A stretch of DNA of 42,577 bases, taken from positions 1-42,577 of the IMG/VR virus record IMGVR_UViG_3300048592_000139, one strand, 5' to 3'. This stretch comes from a virus. The notes beneath the pieces were generated by a model, which saw only the letters and a program-made list of their open reading frames with translations, did not search any database and was not told the origin of the DNA. Position numbers and translations under genes: made by a program. This document shows positions 16,023 through 24,115 of this stretch, one piece after another (position 1 is the stretch's first letter; the number at the start of each line of letters is the position of its first letter).

Positions 16023-16711
16023 TGACAACAGTACTCTACATCACCAACAAAGGCAGCGAGATACCTCTACGCTACTCCTTGCGAACCCTGCATAACATCG
16101 AGCACTCCAATGTGGTGGTCAGCGGATACCTCCCCTCCTACGTGCAGAACGTGAAGCATGTCCCCGGCGAAGATGACACCGCGCTGAGGGACATCAACAT
16201 CCAAAGAAAACTGCTGGCGGGGCTGAAGTGCCGAAGCACAAAGAACGAGGTCGTGCTGATGTGCGATGACATCTACCTACTCGCCCCATACAAGGATAAG
16301 CGAACGCGATACAAGGGCCTGCTACGCGACCGCGTGAACGGTATCAAGGGCAGGCCACGGAACGACCAATTCCGGCGCACTATGGAGGTGACCCTTGACT
16401 GTCTCGAAGCGATGGGGATACCGGAGCCGCTGGACTTTGGATGCCATCACCCCGTCTTCATGGACCGCAAGAAGGCCATCGAGACCGTGGAGTTCAGCCT
16501 CTCGCGGGAGCTTCCCGTGTGCATCACCACGCTCTACCAGTACATGCACGGCACCGAGGTAGTGAAGGGAGTTCAGGCCAAGGGATTGAACTGGAACGGC
16601 AGCATCAAAGGCAGTGTGTATAGCTCCAGCGATCACATAGAGAAGAACTACGGGTTCAACGAGTTCTTCGTCACGAAGATGCCTGTTGGAAAATACGAAA
16701 AGAGTGCGTAG
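16022..16711 (+). CDS. Glycosyltransferase-like (Stealth/GT-A type) protein
   Basis: A 229-residue protein starting MTTVLYITNKGSEIPLRYSL. The opening SLRTLHNIEHSNVVVSGY, the VVLMCDDIYLLAP acidic pair and a later FGCHHPVFMDR segment match the pattern of GT-A-fold transferases of the Stealth kind (strand, DD, then an H-x-P region). These use activated sugars or sugar phosphates. Its place after the receptor-binding gene suggests modification of the virion or of host surface sugars. Start from overlap with the previous stop. Confidence 0.6.
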   Translation: MTTVLYITNKGSEIPLRYSLRTLHNIEHSNVVVSGYLPSYVQNVKHVPGEDDTALRDINIQRKLLAGLKCRSTKNEVVLMCDDIYLLAPYKDKRTRYKGLLRDRVNGIKGRPRNDQFRRTMEVTLDCLEAMGIPEPLDFGCHHPVFMDRKKAIETVEFSLSRELPVCITTLYQYMHGTEVVKGVQAKGLNWNGSIKGSVYSSSDHIEKNYGFNEFFVTKMPVGKYEKSA

Positions 16712-16791
16712 TTTAGCGCCGCCATTACTTCGGGCCTTCACTCTCGCGGCCCGCATATGCGAGGGATCACCGTTTGATCTTTACCATTACG
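16712..16791 (+). other. Short intergenic leader of tail-tube gene
   Basis: An 80-base gap containing a weak stem (CTCGC at about 16742 with GCGAG at about 16759) and an A/T-rich ribosome-entry region before the ATG at 16792. No clear TAnnTTTG promoter is seen; a promoter of another type is possible for a highly expressed gene. Confidence 0.3.
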
Positions 16792-17382
16792 ATGGCAGAA
16801 TCCCTTTTTCTCGACTGCGGGGACAGTGAGTGGCTAGACCCCTCATCCAACCTCTGCGTAAACTACTCGTCCGGCATGGACGCGGCCTACTTCTTCAAGC
16901 GAGGAGTGACGATCGCGGACTACACCGATGAGACCAACGGCGTGTTCGTCATTAACGTCTCCAAGCTCCAAGCCCTGCTCGACAGCGGGGACGCGAAGCT
17001 GGTGAAGGGCATCCGCATGGGCATTGACCTACCCTCCGTCATTACGGGGGATAGCTTCATTGGCTGCGTTGCCGAAGCGCCGATCAACTACACCCGTACA
17101 GCCACCCTCAAGGATCCGAAGGTGGATGCGAACCAAGTTAAATTCTACGATTCCGTAGGGTTCTTCCTTGGCGGAATGTTGATCCATGAATGTGCCGCTG
17201 GCCGTGTTTCGGCCATTGACGCAGTGATCACCTTGTCCGGTGGGCGCACCTCTCCGGAAGGGGACGAGCTTCAGCGGTTTGAAAAGACCGCTACGTGGAA
17301 GAGCGTGGAGGAGCCGAAGATCCTGCCGAATGCAGCGATCTGGAACCTTACGCCTGCTGCCGGTAGCGGTAGCGGTAGCTAA
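16792..17382 (+). CDS. Major tail (tube) protein candidate
   Basis: A 196-residue compact beta-rich protein starting MAESLFLDCGDSEWLDPSSN with a Gly-Ser tail made by a repeated GGTAGC codon pair. Size, isolated transcription unit and a strong hairpin right after the stop fit an abundant structural protein such as the tail tube. It lies between the tail and head blocks. No sequence-family proof. Confidence 0.5.
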   Translation: MAESLFLDCGDSEWLDPSSNLCVNYSSGMDAAYFFKRGVTIADYTDETNGVFVINVSKLQALLDSGDAKLVKGIRMGIDLPSVITGDSFIGCVAEAPINYTRTATLKDPKVDANQVKFYDSVGFFLGGMLIHECAAGRVSAIDAVITLSGGRTSPEGDELQRFEKTATWKSVEEPKILPNAAIWNLTPAAGSGSGS

Positions 17383-17390
17383 ATGTAAAC

Positions 17391-17417
17391 GCCCCCACGT
17401 GTAAAAAGCGTGGGGGC
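17391..17417 (+). terminator. Strong hairpin, likely terminator
   Basis: GCCCCCACG (17391-17399) pairs perfectly with CGTGGGGGC (17409-17417) around a 9-nt A-rich loop. No T-run follows, so termination may be partial or the hairpin may stabilise the upstream mRNA. Confidence 0.6.
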
Positions 17418-17431
17418 ATAACACCCAAAAC

Positions 17432-17512
17432 ATGTGTTGCGGAAGACCATCAAAGCCAGCGAGTAGACCGGCAAGCCGCCCCGTCCAGCGGCCTGTAAAG
17501 CCTAAGAAGTAA
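17432..17512 (+). CDS. Tiny basic Cys-Cys peptide
   Basis: A 26-residue ORF, MCCGRPSKPASRPASRPVQR followed by PVKPKK, after an A-rich start context (ACACCCAAAAC) and ending directly before the portal ATG. The MCCG start, the repeated ASRP units and strong basic charge look non-random. It could be a minor virion or DNA-binding peptide, or a leader peptide for the portal gene. Confidence 0.45.
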   Translation: MCCGRPSKPASRPASRPVQRPVKPKK

Positions 17513-19360
17513 ATGTTGACACCTGGGGAAGTAGAAGGCATTTGGAAGGATGCTTTGGCGACCGCCAAGGACTTCCTCAAGGACGGCAACATTGTCCCGA
17601 AAGCAGAGGACCAATCTCGTCCTGAGATGTGGCCGGGGTATAACCTATCCTGCCGGATCCACCAGCGCATCCTTCCACACATTGAGCCGGGGGAGTTCGC
17701 ACACGACCTCTTCAGGCACCGCGCCCCGAACCAGACGGACGCGGAATTCCAGTACGTACGGAACAACTACAAGCAGACAACGCTCTCGGTCTACAACGAC
17801 CTTGATAACAGCGTAGGCCGCGCCATGTCTCCGGGCAATTGGTCGCTGGAGTTCATGGAGACCGCGCCCGAATTTGAGACCTACGTCACCAGTGGTATCA
17901 GAGAATGGGGAAGCGTGGAGGCATTCATCACCCATGCCATGCGCCGCCCGAAGATGTCGGATGCGATGGGGCTGATCACCACGGCCCCCACGTCCTTGGA
18001 CATCATAGAGACCGAGGAAGGCACGTTCGTAGATCCTGACAAACAGGTGAAGCCCGACATCATTTATACGCCATGCGAGAAAGTGTGGGGTTTTGAGTAT
18101 GATCGATGGTACTTGATCCAGCTGAACCAATACAGCACGCTCTCCAACAAGAAGCGCACAGGGATCGTCTGCTGGCTGTTGGATGACACTAACATCTACC
18201 GGATCGAGCAGTACGGCAAAGAGAACGAGTGGACGTTCAGCATCGCCGTGGAGTATGCCCATAACCTAGGGCAGCCGCCGTGCATCAACATGATGGGCGT
18301 GCCGAGCGTCAAAGGGGGAAACCTTGTATGGATCACCCCATTCGCGCCAGCGGCGGAACACCTTGACATCGTTCTGAGCAACACACAATATCTGCAAGTG
18401 AGCGTGGTGAAGTTCATGTATCCGCAGCCCGTCATGGTGGGGGATGATTGCGAGTACATTGACCCGATCCATAATGTCCGATGCGATGGCATTGGTACGA
18501 TAAAGTGGATGGACGGTGATAACTGGATCACCAAGGTTTGTCCGAACTGCAATGGCACCGGAAGGAAGTCGCGCCTTGGTCCGTTCAACGAGATGGTGAT
18601 CATGCCTTCTACGGGCATGGACGGCACCAGCACCGGCATTAATGCCACCAACGCGCTGGCCTACGTATCGCCGCCTACGGATAGCTCCCGCTTCGTGCAA
18701 GATGTGATCAACTACCACATGGTTCAGGCCCGCAAGGTGATCCATCTTAGCGCAGAGGACGCGGCCACGGTGGACCCTAAGACGGCTACCGAGGCAGGGA
18801 TCAACCGCAAGGCTCAACAGGCGTTCGTCAAGCCGATCGTTCTCCAGGAGTTCAGGATCTTCGACTTCATCCTTGAGTGCATGGCTGGCTACTTCGGCAT
18901 CGCCAAGGAGAAAGCGTACACGCTGACCCCTCCGGTATCGTTCGACATCCGTACGCCGGAAGAGATGCTTGCAGAGCTGACCGGGGCCATTTCAAGCGGT
19001 CTACCTCCTGCGATCATCGACTACCTGTCGTGGCAGTACACCTCGGCGAAATTCAAGGGAGACCCGAACGCGCTTGGTGCCTTCGATGCCATCGCCAAGG
19101 CGGATAGGTACGTCTCACAGCCTTGGGCAATGGTCACCAGCGAGGCTGCAAGTGGCCGCGCGCAACCTTGGGAGATCCTGCTGCATTACGGTGCGCTATA
19201 CGTGTACGAGCTACTCGCCGCAGAAGATGAGACATTCGCGGCCTTGGATTCGGATGTGAAGGCTTTGAAGATGCAGGAAAAGGCCAAGGAGTTGGCGACC
19301 TCTTCAGCCCCTGCGAACAACGCATTGGGGAAGCTGGCCGAACTTCGTAAGGTGGTCTAA
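17513..19360 (+). CDS. Portal protein
   Basis: A 615-residue protein placed before head morphogenesis, scaffold and capsid genes. Long helices near residues 430-520 (QEFRIFDFILECMAGYFGIA) and an N-terminal region with DLDNSVGRAMSPGNWS fit portal-like proteins of Bacteroidota phages. An insertion around residues 318-355 carries four Cys (DDCEYIDPIHNVRCDG, KVCPNCNGTGR), resembling a zinc ribbon. The portal forms the dodecameric channel for DNA packaging and exit. Assignment rests on size, order and pattern. Confidence 0.7.
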   Translation: MLTPGEVEGIWKDALATAKDFLKDGNIVPKAEDQSRPEMWPGYNLSCRIHQRILPHIEPGEFAHDLFRHRAPNQTDAEFQYVRNNYKQTTLSVYNDLDNSVGRAMSPGNWSLEFMETAPEFETYVTSGIREWGSVEAFITHAMRRPKMSDAMGLITTAPTSLDIIETEEGTFVDPDKQVKPDIIYTPCEKVWGFEYDRWYLIQLNQYSTLSNKKRTGIVCWLLDDTNIYRIEQYGKENEWTFSIAVEYAHNLGQPPCINMMGVPSVKGGNLVWITPFAPAAEHLDIVLSNTQYLQVSVVKFMYPQPVMVGDDCEYIDPIHNVRCDGIGTIKWMDGDNWITKVCPNCNGTGRKSRLGPFNEMVIMPSTGMDGTSTGINATNALAYVSPPTDSSRFVQDVINYHMVQARKVIHLSAEDAATVDPKTATEAGINRKAQQAFVKPIVLQEFRIFDFILECMAGYFGIAKEKAYTLTPPVSFDIRTPEEMLAELTGAISSGLPPAIIDYLSWQYTSAKFKGDPNALGAFDAIAKADRYVSQPWAMVTSEAASGRAQPWEILLHYGALYVYELLAAEDETFAALDSDVKALKMQEKAKELATSSAPANNALGKLAELRKVV

Positions 19361-20184
19361 TGGACATCACCGAGGCCATTGAAGCCTTGAAAGGTCGGGT
19401 ATCAAAGAGGGTGGCCGCGATCATTGCACAGCTCGATACCGATGGCGGGACTATCGCCACTACCACGGAGAACATTGCCTTGGTATCGGACCTACTTGCT
19501 GAGATGCAAGGTAGCATGTTGGATGATGAGTTCATCCTTGCGGTTGCTGATTACCTCGCTGGATTCGATGCGATCGGTGTTGACGCGATCGCCGCAATGG
19601 AGGACTTCGGCGAGATCGACCCAGACATTACCGATGCCATCACAGAGGAGTTCAAGAGGATCAATGCCACCGAGCTATTGACCCCGACCACATACAGTCA
19701 AAGCGTGTTCACGCCCATTGCCAACGACCTGCTCTTAGGTATTGCCACGGGCGCGGCCATTGACACGGTGATTGACGCTGCCGTGGGGCGCGTTGAAAGC
19801 CTTTCGGATCCAATCGACGCGCTCATTGGAGGTAGCGAGATCACCCTTCAAAGGACGCTTACCACGACCATTGCAGAACAGGTAGGCGTGGAGTTCTTCT
19901 ACTTCCAAGGCAGGCCCATCAAGTCCACGCGGGACTGGTGCCGGGAGCGGGAAGGCCACGCATGGCACATCGAAGAAATCCGCGAATGGGGAAGGAAGGC
20001 TGCGAGCGGCGAGGAGACTTGGCAAGGCATGGTCGAAGGGACTGATGAGACAAGCATCTTCGTCCACGTTGGCGGCTACTACGGAGACCGTAAGACGTGC
20101 CGCCACGCGTTGGTCGCATTAGACATCATGGACGTGCCACCTGAAGATCTTGCACGGATGAAATCGAAGGGCTTGGTAAAATGA
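19360..20184 (+). CDS. Head morphogenesis / minor head protein (SPP1 gp7-like)
   Basis: A 274-residue, mostly helical protein whose last 80 residues carry the Mu F/SPP1 gp7-type pattern: FFYFQGRPIKSTRDWCRERE, then a GGYYGDRKTCRHALV segment with conserved Cys and His. These proteins bind portal and DNA inside the head and are encoded after the portal gene. The ATG directly follows the portal stop (TAATGG). Confidence 0.75.
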   Translation: MDITEAIEALKGRVSKRVAAIIAQLDTDGGTIATTTENIALVSDLLAEMQGSMLDDEFILAVADYLAGFDAIGVDAIAAMEDFGEIDPDITDAITEEFKRINATELLTPTTYSQSVFTPIANDLLLGIATGAAIDTVIDAAVGRVESLSDPIDALIGGSEITLQRTLTTTIAEQVGVEFFYFQGRPIKSTRDWCREREGHAWHIEEIREWGRKAASGEETWQGMVEGTDETSIFVHVGGYYGDRKTCRHALVALDIMDVPPEDLARMKSKGLVK

Positions 20185-20185
20185 C

Positions 20186-20193
20186 TATATTTG
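20186..20193 (+). promoter_or_regulatory. Promoter -7 element TATATTTG
   Basis: TATATTTGCCC is the same motif as in the tRNA/ncRNA region and lies 16 nt before the ATG at 20210. It would drive the head-scaffold-capsid genes. Confidence 0.6.
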
Positions 20194-20209
20194 CCCAAAC
20201 GCAACCACA

Positions 20210-20473
20210 ATGAGCGAAGAGGTGAAGGTGATGTTCCCCGATGGGCGGACCACAACGCTACCCAGAAAGACAGCCGAATCAAAGGATGTCAAGGACATCG
20301 GAGGCTTCATTGTGGAGAAGGTGGTCAAGATCCCTAAGCACTTCGCACCGATTAAGATGGACGAGGGCGTGGTGTTGTCCGCAGAGGACAACGCCATCGC
20401 GGAAGGAGAGCGGATCGCCGCAGAAGCACCCAAGCCCCGCAAGAAGCGCGGCCCCAACAAAAAGAAGCACTAA
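20210..20473 (+). CDS. Small virion-associated protein
   Basis: An 87-residue protein starting MSEEVKVMFPDGRTTTLPRK with a strongly basic C-terminus (PRKKRGPNKKKH). First gene after its own promoter and followed directly by the scaffold. It could be a capsid-associated or DNA-binding accessory. No family recognised. Confidence 0.55.
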   Translation: MSEEVKVMFPDGRTTTLPRKTAESKDVKDIGGFIVEKVVKIPKHFAPIKMDEGVVLSAEDNAIAEGERIAAEAPKPRKKRGPNKKKH

Positions 20474-21294
20474 TGGCTATTGAAGCAACCGACGCTATCG
20501 CCCTCATGGGGTACGACCTTTCCAAGTTCGAGACCGTGGACGACTTCAAGGTCCAAGTCGAAAAGGACTGGGTGAAGACCGGGGACGCGCACCTGAACAA
20601 GGACATTGCCGGAAGGGTCTTCGGGAAGCAGAACAACGTATTCCGCTCCACGCTGAACAAGGTGGGCAAGGAGTTGGGGGTGGACATTGACTTCAGCGAG
20701 ATGGACCCCATCGAGGGCATCAATGCGCTGAAGGAAAACATCGCGGAGACAAAGGCCGCATGGGAAAAGGCCAAAGGCGACGGGTCCACCAACGCGGAAG
20801 TGATCGAGGCCAAGCGCCAATACGAAGAGGCGAAAAAGGCCAACGCGGACCTGAAGAAAGCCTTGGACGCGACCACGAACGAGTACACCGAGTTCAAGAC
20901 CACGATCGCACAGAAGGAGGCCACGGCCAAGCTCGAAGGCATCCGCGCCCGTGGTATGGAGGGAGTTCCCTTTTCCCCATCAACCAGCAATCTAGCCAAG
21001 GTCGGCTTCGATGCCATGGTGCGCAAGGAACTGCTTATCGCATTCGACGACGAGGGGAATGAATACGTCACGGATCCATCCGGTGAGCGAATCAAGGATC
21101 CTTCAAAAGCAAGTGCTCGACTTACCTACGATCAAGCCGTGTTGGCCATCGCAGAGCGCGAAGGTCTTACCACCCCCGAACCTACTCCGCAACCTGTGCG
21201 AAAAACAATATCCACGCTGTCCCAGAACGAACCGAAGCAGGCCACAAACCAAGAGCCTGTTCGCCAAGTGAGGAAGCTGGCAGCGCGGCAGTAA
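20473..21294 (+). CDS. Scaffold protein
   Basis: A 273-residue charged protein between head morphogenesis and capsid genes. The centre (residues 75-150) is a Lys/Glu/Ala coiled coil (KENIAETKAAWEKAKG, EAKKANADLKKALD), and the C-terminus is basic (VRQVRKLAARQ), a usual scaffold design for capsid binding. No protease domain is visible, and no separate head protease gene is seen in the window. Confidence 0.7.
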   Translation: MAIEATDAIALMGYDLSKFETVDDFKVQVEKDWVKTGDAHLNKDIAGRVFGKQNNVFRSTLNKVGKELGVDIDFSEMDPIEGINALKENIAETKAAWEKAKGDGSTNAEVIEAKRQYEEAKKANADLKKALDATTNEYTEFKTTIAQKEATAKLEGIRARGMEGVPFSPSTSNLAKVGFDAMVRKELLIAFDDEGNEYVTDPSGERIKDPSKASARLTYDQAVLAIAEREGLTTPEPTPQPVRKTISTLSQNEPKQATNQEPVRQVRKLAARQ

Positions 21295-21436
21295 TGGCCT
21301 TCGCCCCTCGGCCACGGGCGTAAACTGACCGGCGAGCCTGTCATGCTCGAAAACTGACTTCGCCCCGCCATGGGCGTAAACTGGAACGGGGACGCCCCCA
21401 CCCTTTTCGGGGGTTCTTTCAAAATCAGTTTACAAC
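21295..21436 (+). promoter_or_regulatory. Structured leader of the capsid gene
   Basis: Three hairpins are each followed by AAACTG: CGCCC/GGGCG (21302-21320) then TAAACTGA, CGAGC/GCTCG (21333-21349) then AAAACTGA, and CGCCC/GGGCG (21361-21376) then TAAACTGG. A fourth hairpin CCCCC/GGGGG (21395-21413) followed by TTCTTTC resembles a terminator. Just before the ATG, TCAGTTTA (21425-21432) is the exact complement of TAAACTGA. Pairing of one repeat with this segment would cover the translation start region, so the leader can in principle switch capsid expression. Confidence 0.6.
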
Positions 21437-22552
21437 ATGGCTACGCCAAATGGCTATAGCAGCGTTCTCGCTGCTTGCCCAAACATTCAGGTTGACCTCG
21501 ACGAGGCATGGACCAACGGAATGTTCCCCACGGAGCACGTTCCGGAGGCCGAATTTCTTACCTCCGCGACCAACAATCGCGGGATCAAAAAGATGATCGT
21601 TCCGGGCAACGGAAAGATCCGAACCGTTGACGTTACCTACACCCGCCGCAGGCTGGAGGAGAACGTTAAGACCAATCAGGCCAACCCGAACTGTACGGCT
21701 TCGTACAGCTACGGGAATGAGACGACCAGCTATACGATCGACCCATCGGTGAACGTGCAGGACAGCACGATCATCAACCTGAACGATGATCGCCTTTCAT
21801 GCGTTGATAGTTTCAAGAACGCCATGCGCGATTCGGTGGACGTTGTGGACCGAAAGGTCGCAAGCATCATCGCTACCCAAAGCGTTGCTTTGGCCGGTGG
21901 GTGGGGTGATGAGGTGCCCAGCACTACCAGCACCATCACCAACGGCGTGGTGAAGAACGGCACGTTCTACCAGCTCGCGTTCAACGCCACCTCCGGAGCA
22001 CCGATGCCCGGCGTATGGCCTGACTTGCGTAATGCGTTGGACGATTCCGGGTTCACCGATGAGGTGGCTCTGTTCGGCGGAAACACCTTGCGCCGGTACA
22101 TGCAGTTCCTCGCCGCTGGATGCTGCACCAACGATGGCATCGACCTGAGCGAAATCATGGCCCAGTACGGCTATGTGGCCGCGAAGGACAAGCGCGTTGC
22201 TAATGCCTTGGGGAACCAAGATAGCTACCTCGCGATCGCCCCCGGCGCTTTGCAGGTGCTCAACTACAGCCGCGCAGAAGGCAAACCCATGTGGGGCCAG
22301 TTGCTCGGTGGCGGTGCAGGAAGCAACTACTTCATGACCACCGTAGCAAGCCCCCGTTTCGGGCTGACCTACGACGTGAACGCGAAGGACGATTGCGGAA
22401 CGCTTCACCTGACCGTTACGGCGACGATCAAAACCATCGGACTGCCCACAGATTTGTACGTGGCACCCGTGGCCAGCGGATCCGGCGCAACGGGTGGAGA
22501 CGAATACTACGGCGTGACCGGCGTAGTGAAAGGGAAGTTGATCCTTTCGTAA
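21437..22552 (+). CDS. Major capsid protein
   Basis: A 371-residue protein in the standard slot after portal, head morphogenesis and scaffold. Mixed alpha/beta composition, DVVDRKVASIIATQS helix and late GNQDSYLAIAPGALQVLNYS segment are typical of HK97-fold capsid proteins of Bacteroidota phages, but similarity is by pattern and position. Isolated by a structured leader and a following terminator, consistent with high expression. N-terminal processing is unclear. Confidence 0.75.
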   Translation: MATPNGYSSVLAACPNIQVDLDEAWTNGMFPTEHVPEAEFLTSATNNRGIKKMIVPGNGKIRTVDVTYTRRRLEENVKTNQANPNCTASYSYGNETTSYTIDPSVNVQDSTIINLNDDRLSCVDSFKNAMRDSVDVVDRKVASIIATQSVALAGGWGDEVPSTTSTITNGVVKNGTFYQLAFNATSGAPMPGVWPDLRNALDDSGFTDEVALFGGNTLRRYMQFLAAGCCTNDGIDLSEIMAQYGYVAAKDKRVANALGNQDSYLAIAPGALQVLNYSRAEGKPMWGQLLGGGAGSNYFMTTVASPRFGLTYDVNAKDDCGTLHLTVTATIKTIGLPTDLYVAPVASGSGATGGDEYYGVTGVVKGKLILS

Positions 22553-22564
22553 ACCATAGGCAAA

Positions 22565-22587
22565 GGCGGGGGCAAGTGGTCCCCGCC
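22565..22587 (+). terminator. Terminator hairpin after the capsid gene
   Basis: GGCGGGG pairs with CCCCGCC around a 9-nt loop. There is no long T-run, but it is immediately followed by a new promoter element. Confidence 0.6.
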
Positions 22588-22594
22588 AATGCCA

Positions 22595-22604
22595 TATATT
22601 TTAG
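22595..22604 (+). promoter_or_regulatory. Promoter element TATATTTTAG
   Basis: The element ends 3 nt before the ATG at 22608 and is followed by CCC, as in the other TAnnTTTNGCCC sites. The mRNA would be almost leaderless. Confidence 0.5.
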
Positions 22605-22607
22605 CCC

Positions 22608-23600
22608 ATGAGCTGCTTCGACGGACTGATCACCTTGGCCGATACCTGCGATGCTCAGGACGGCGCTTTGAGCCTTCAAACCTTGGGCATCAACGAGAGC
22701 TTCCTGAAGGACATCACGGGCAATGAGGACACCCCGAAGACGCTCCTTGCGAATGTGCAGGCGTGGGCGGAAGCCTACATCATGCAGGACATCAAGGGGA
22801 GGTTCGGCAAGATGCTTACCCCTCGGACATTCGTGGATCGCGTGTTGATCGGGGAGTTGCAGGAAGAGGACGACGTGACCAACGCAGCCGGAACTATCGG
22901 CGGTATCGTGGTAGAGATCGACCACCCTACCAGCGTGCTATCATTGACCATCTACAGAGCGGCCTACGCGGGGAAGACCACGGGGCCGGAAGTGTTCACC
23001 ATCTACGACCTCAACACGGGGCAGACGGTGAACACCTTTACGCTCACCATCACGGCGGGGGAGTTCAATCAGACCGCCATCAAAGTGGTGCTTCATTCGG
23101 TATTGACGCGCTCAAAGTATTTCATTGCGCACCCCGCGCTGGATACCTATCGGACCGAGACGGGAAAGGGTAGCTGCTCCACGTGCGGGGACACGGCCTA
23201 TGCCTTCGGTGGCCTTCGCGCCTACGGAGCGCGGATGTCCAGTTCATTGCCCAAACGAACAAGCAACATTCGGCGAGTGGACCACACTTCTGGACTTTCG
23301 TTGTCCATGACCTTGGCCTGCGACCACAGCGAATGGATCTGTGCGATGGGCGATGACCTTGCCCTGCCATACTTGTACAAGGTAGGGCAGGGCATCATGG
23401 ACCGCGCCTTGTCCAACGGGAGCCGCATCAACAACACGATCAAAGAGGCGATGCTGGAGGTACTTGCGGCACGGGCAAAGCAGTACATGGACGAATACGA
23501 GAGCGCAATGGATGGCCTTATGAAAGGCATCTCGATACCGATGGATCCGATGTGTTTTGCGTGCAAGCGTGGATCCTTTACAACCGTTGGAATACCATGA
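22608..23600 (+). CDS. Head-tail connector / structural protein
   Basis: A 330-residue protein starting MSCFDGLITLADTCDAQDGA, with eleven or so Cys residues including CSTCGD and a C-terminal MCFACKRG, suggestive of metal sites. Its position after the capsid gene suggests a head-completion or neck protein. No motif proves the role. Confidence 0.5.
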   Translation: MSCFDGLITLADTCDAQDGALSLQTLGINESFLKDITGNEDTPKTLLANVQAWAEAYIMQDIKGRFGKMLTPRTFVDRVLIGELQEEDDVTNAAGTIGGIVVEIDHPTSVLSLTIYRAAYAGKTTGPEVFTIYDLNTGQTVNTFTLTITAGEFNQTAIKVVLHSVLTRSKYFIAHPALDTYRTETGKGSCSTCGDTAYAFGGLRAYGARMSSSLPKRTSNIRRVDHTSGLSLSMTLACDHSEWICAMGDDLALPYLYKVGQGIMDRALSNGSRINNTIKEAMLEVLAARAKQYMDEYESAMDGLMKGISIPMDPMCFACKRGSFTTVGIP

Positions 23601-24115
23601 GCAAGGGCAGCGAGTGGGCGGAACGGCGAAAGAAGGCCATGCTGGACAAGGTGGTCGGCGGGAAGATCGTCTACTTGGCCGCTACCGGAACGATGGTGGA
23701 AATGTCCAAAAGGATCTGGGACAACGGCGGGTTAACCGGCGGCGGAACGCTGAAGTACAACGACGATTACGAGATCTACGGCTACAAGCCACCACTGCCC
23801 AAAAAACCAAGCGGGAAAGGCAAGACGGGGAAGCCCATCAAAGGCGGGTATTACGCGAACTACTCCGCGCTGAAGGCACAGCAGGGCCGAGCTGATCTTC
23901 CCTTTGAATTGACCGGCGACCTTCGCCAAGCGTGGTTCGGCGGTGCTACGCCAACGCCTCGCGAAGTTGGGCCACTGCTTTGCACGATCACTTTGCCACG
24001 CAAGGAATATGAAAAGGCGGAAGGATTGACCAAGATGAAGGGTGCGTTCCTTGCGATGACCGAGGGGGAACGCGCCGGATACATTAGGCGCTGCAAAGAA
24101 CTTCTGATCCGATGA
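23597..24115 (+). CDS. Head-tail joining protein candidate
   Basis: A 172-residue basic protein starting MSKGSEWAERRKKAMLDKVV. The N-terminal helix followed by GTMVEMSKRIWDNGG and the LTGDLRQAW segment recalls the gp10-type neck proteins of HK97-like phages. Start from the ATGA-type overlap with the previous stop. Confidence 0.5.
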   Translation: MSKGSEWAERRKKAMLDKVVGGKIVYLAATGTMVEMSKRIWDNGGLTGGGTLKYNDDYEIYGYKPPLPKKPSGKGKTGKPIKGGYYANYSALKAQQGRADLPFELTGDLRQAWFGGATPTPREVGPLLCTITLPRKEYEKAEGLTKMKGAFLAMTEGERAGYIRRCKELLIR

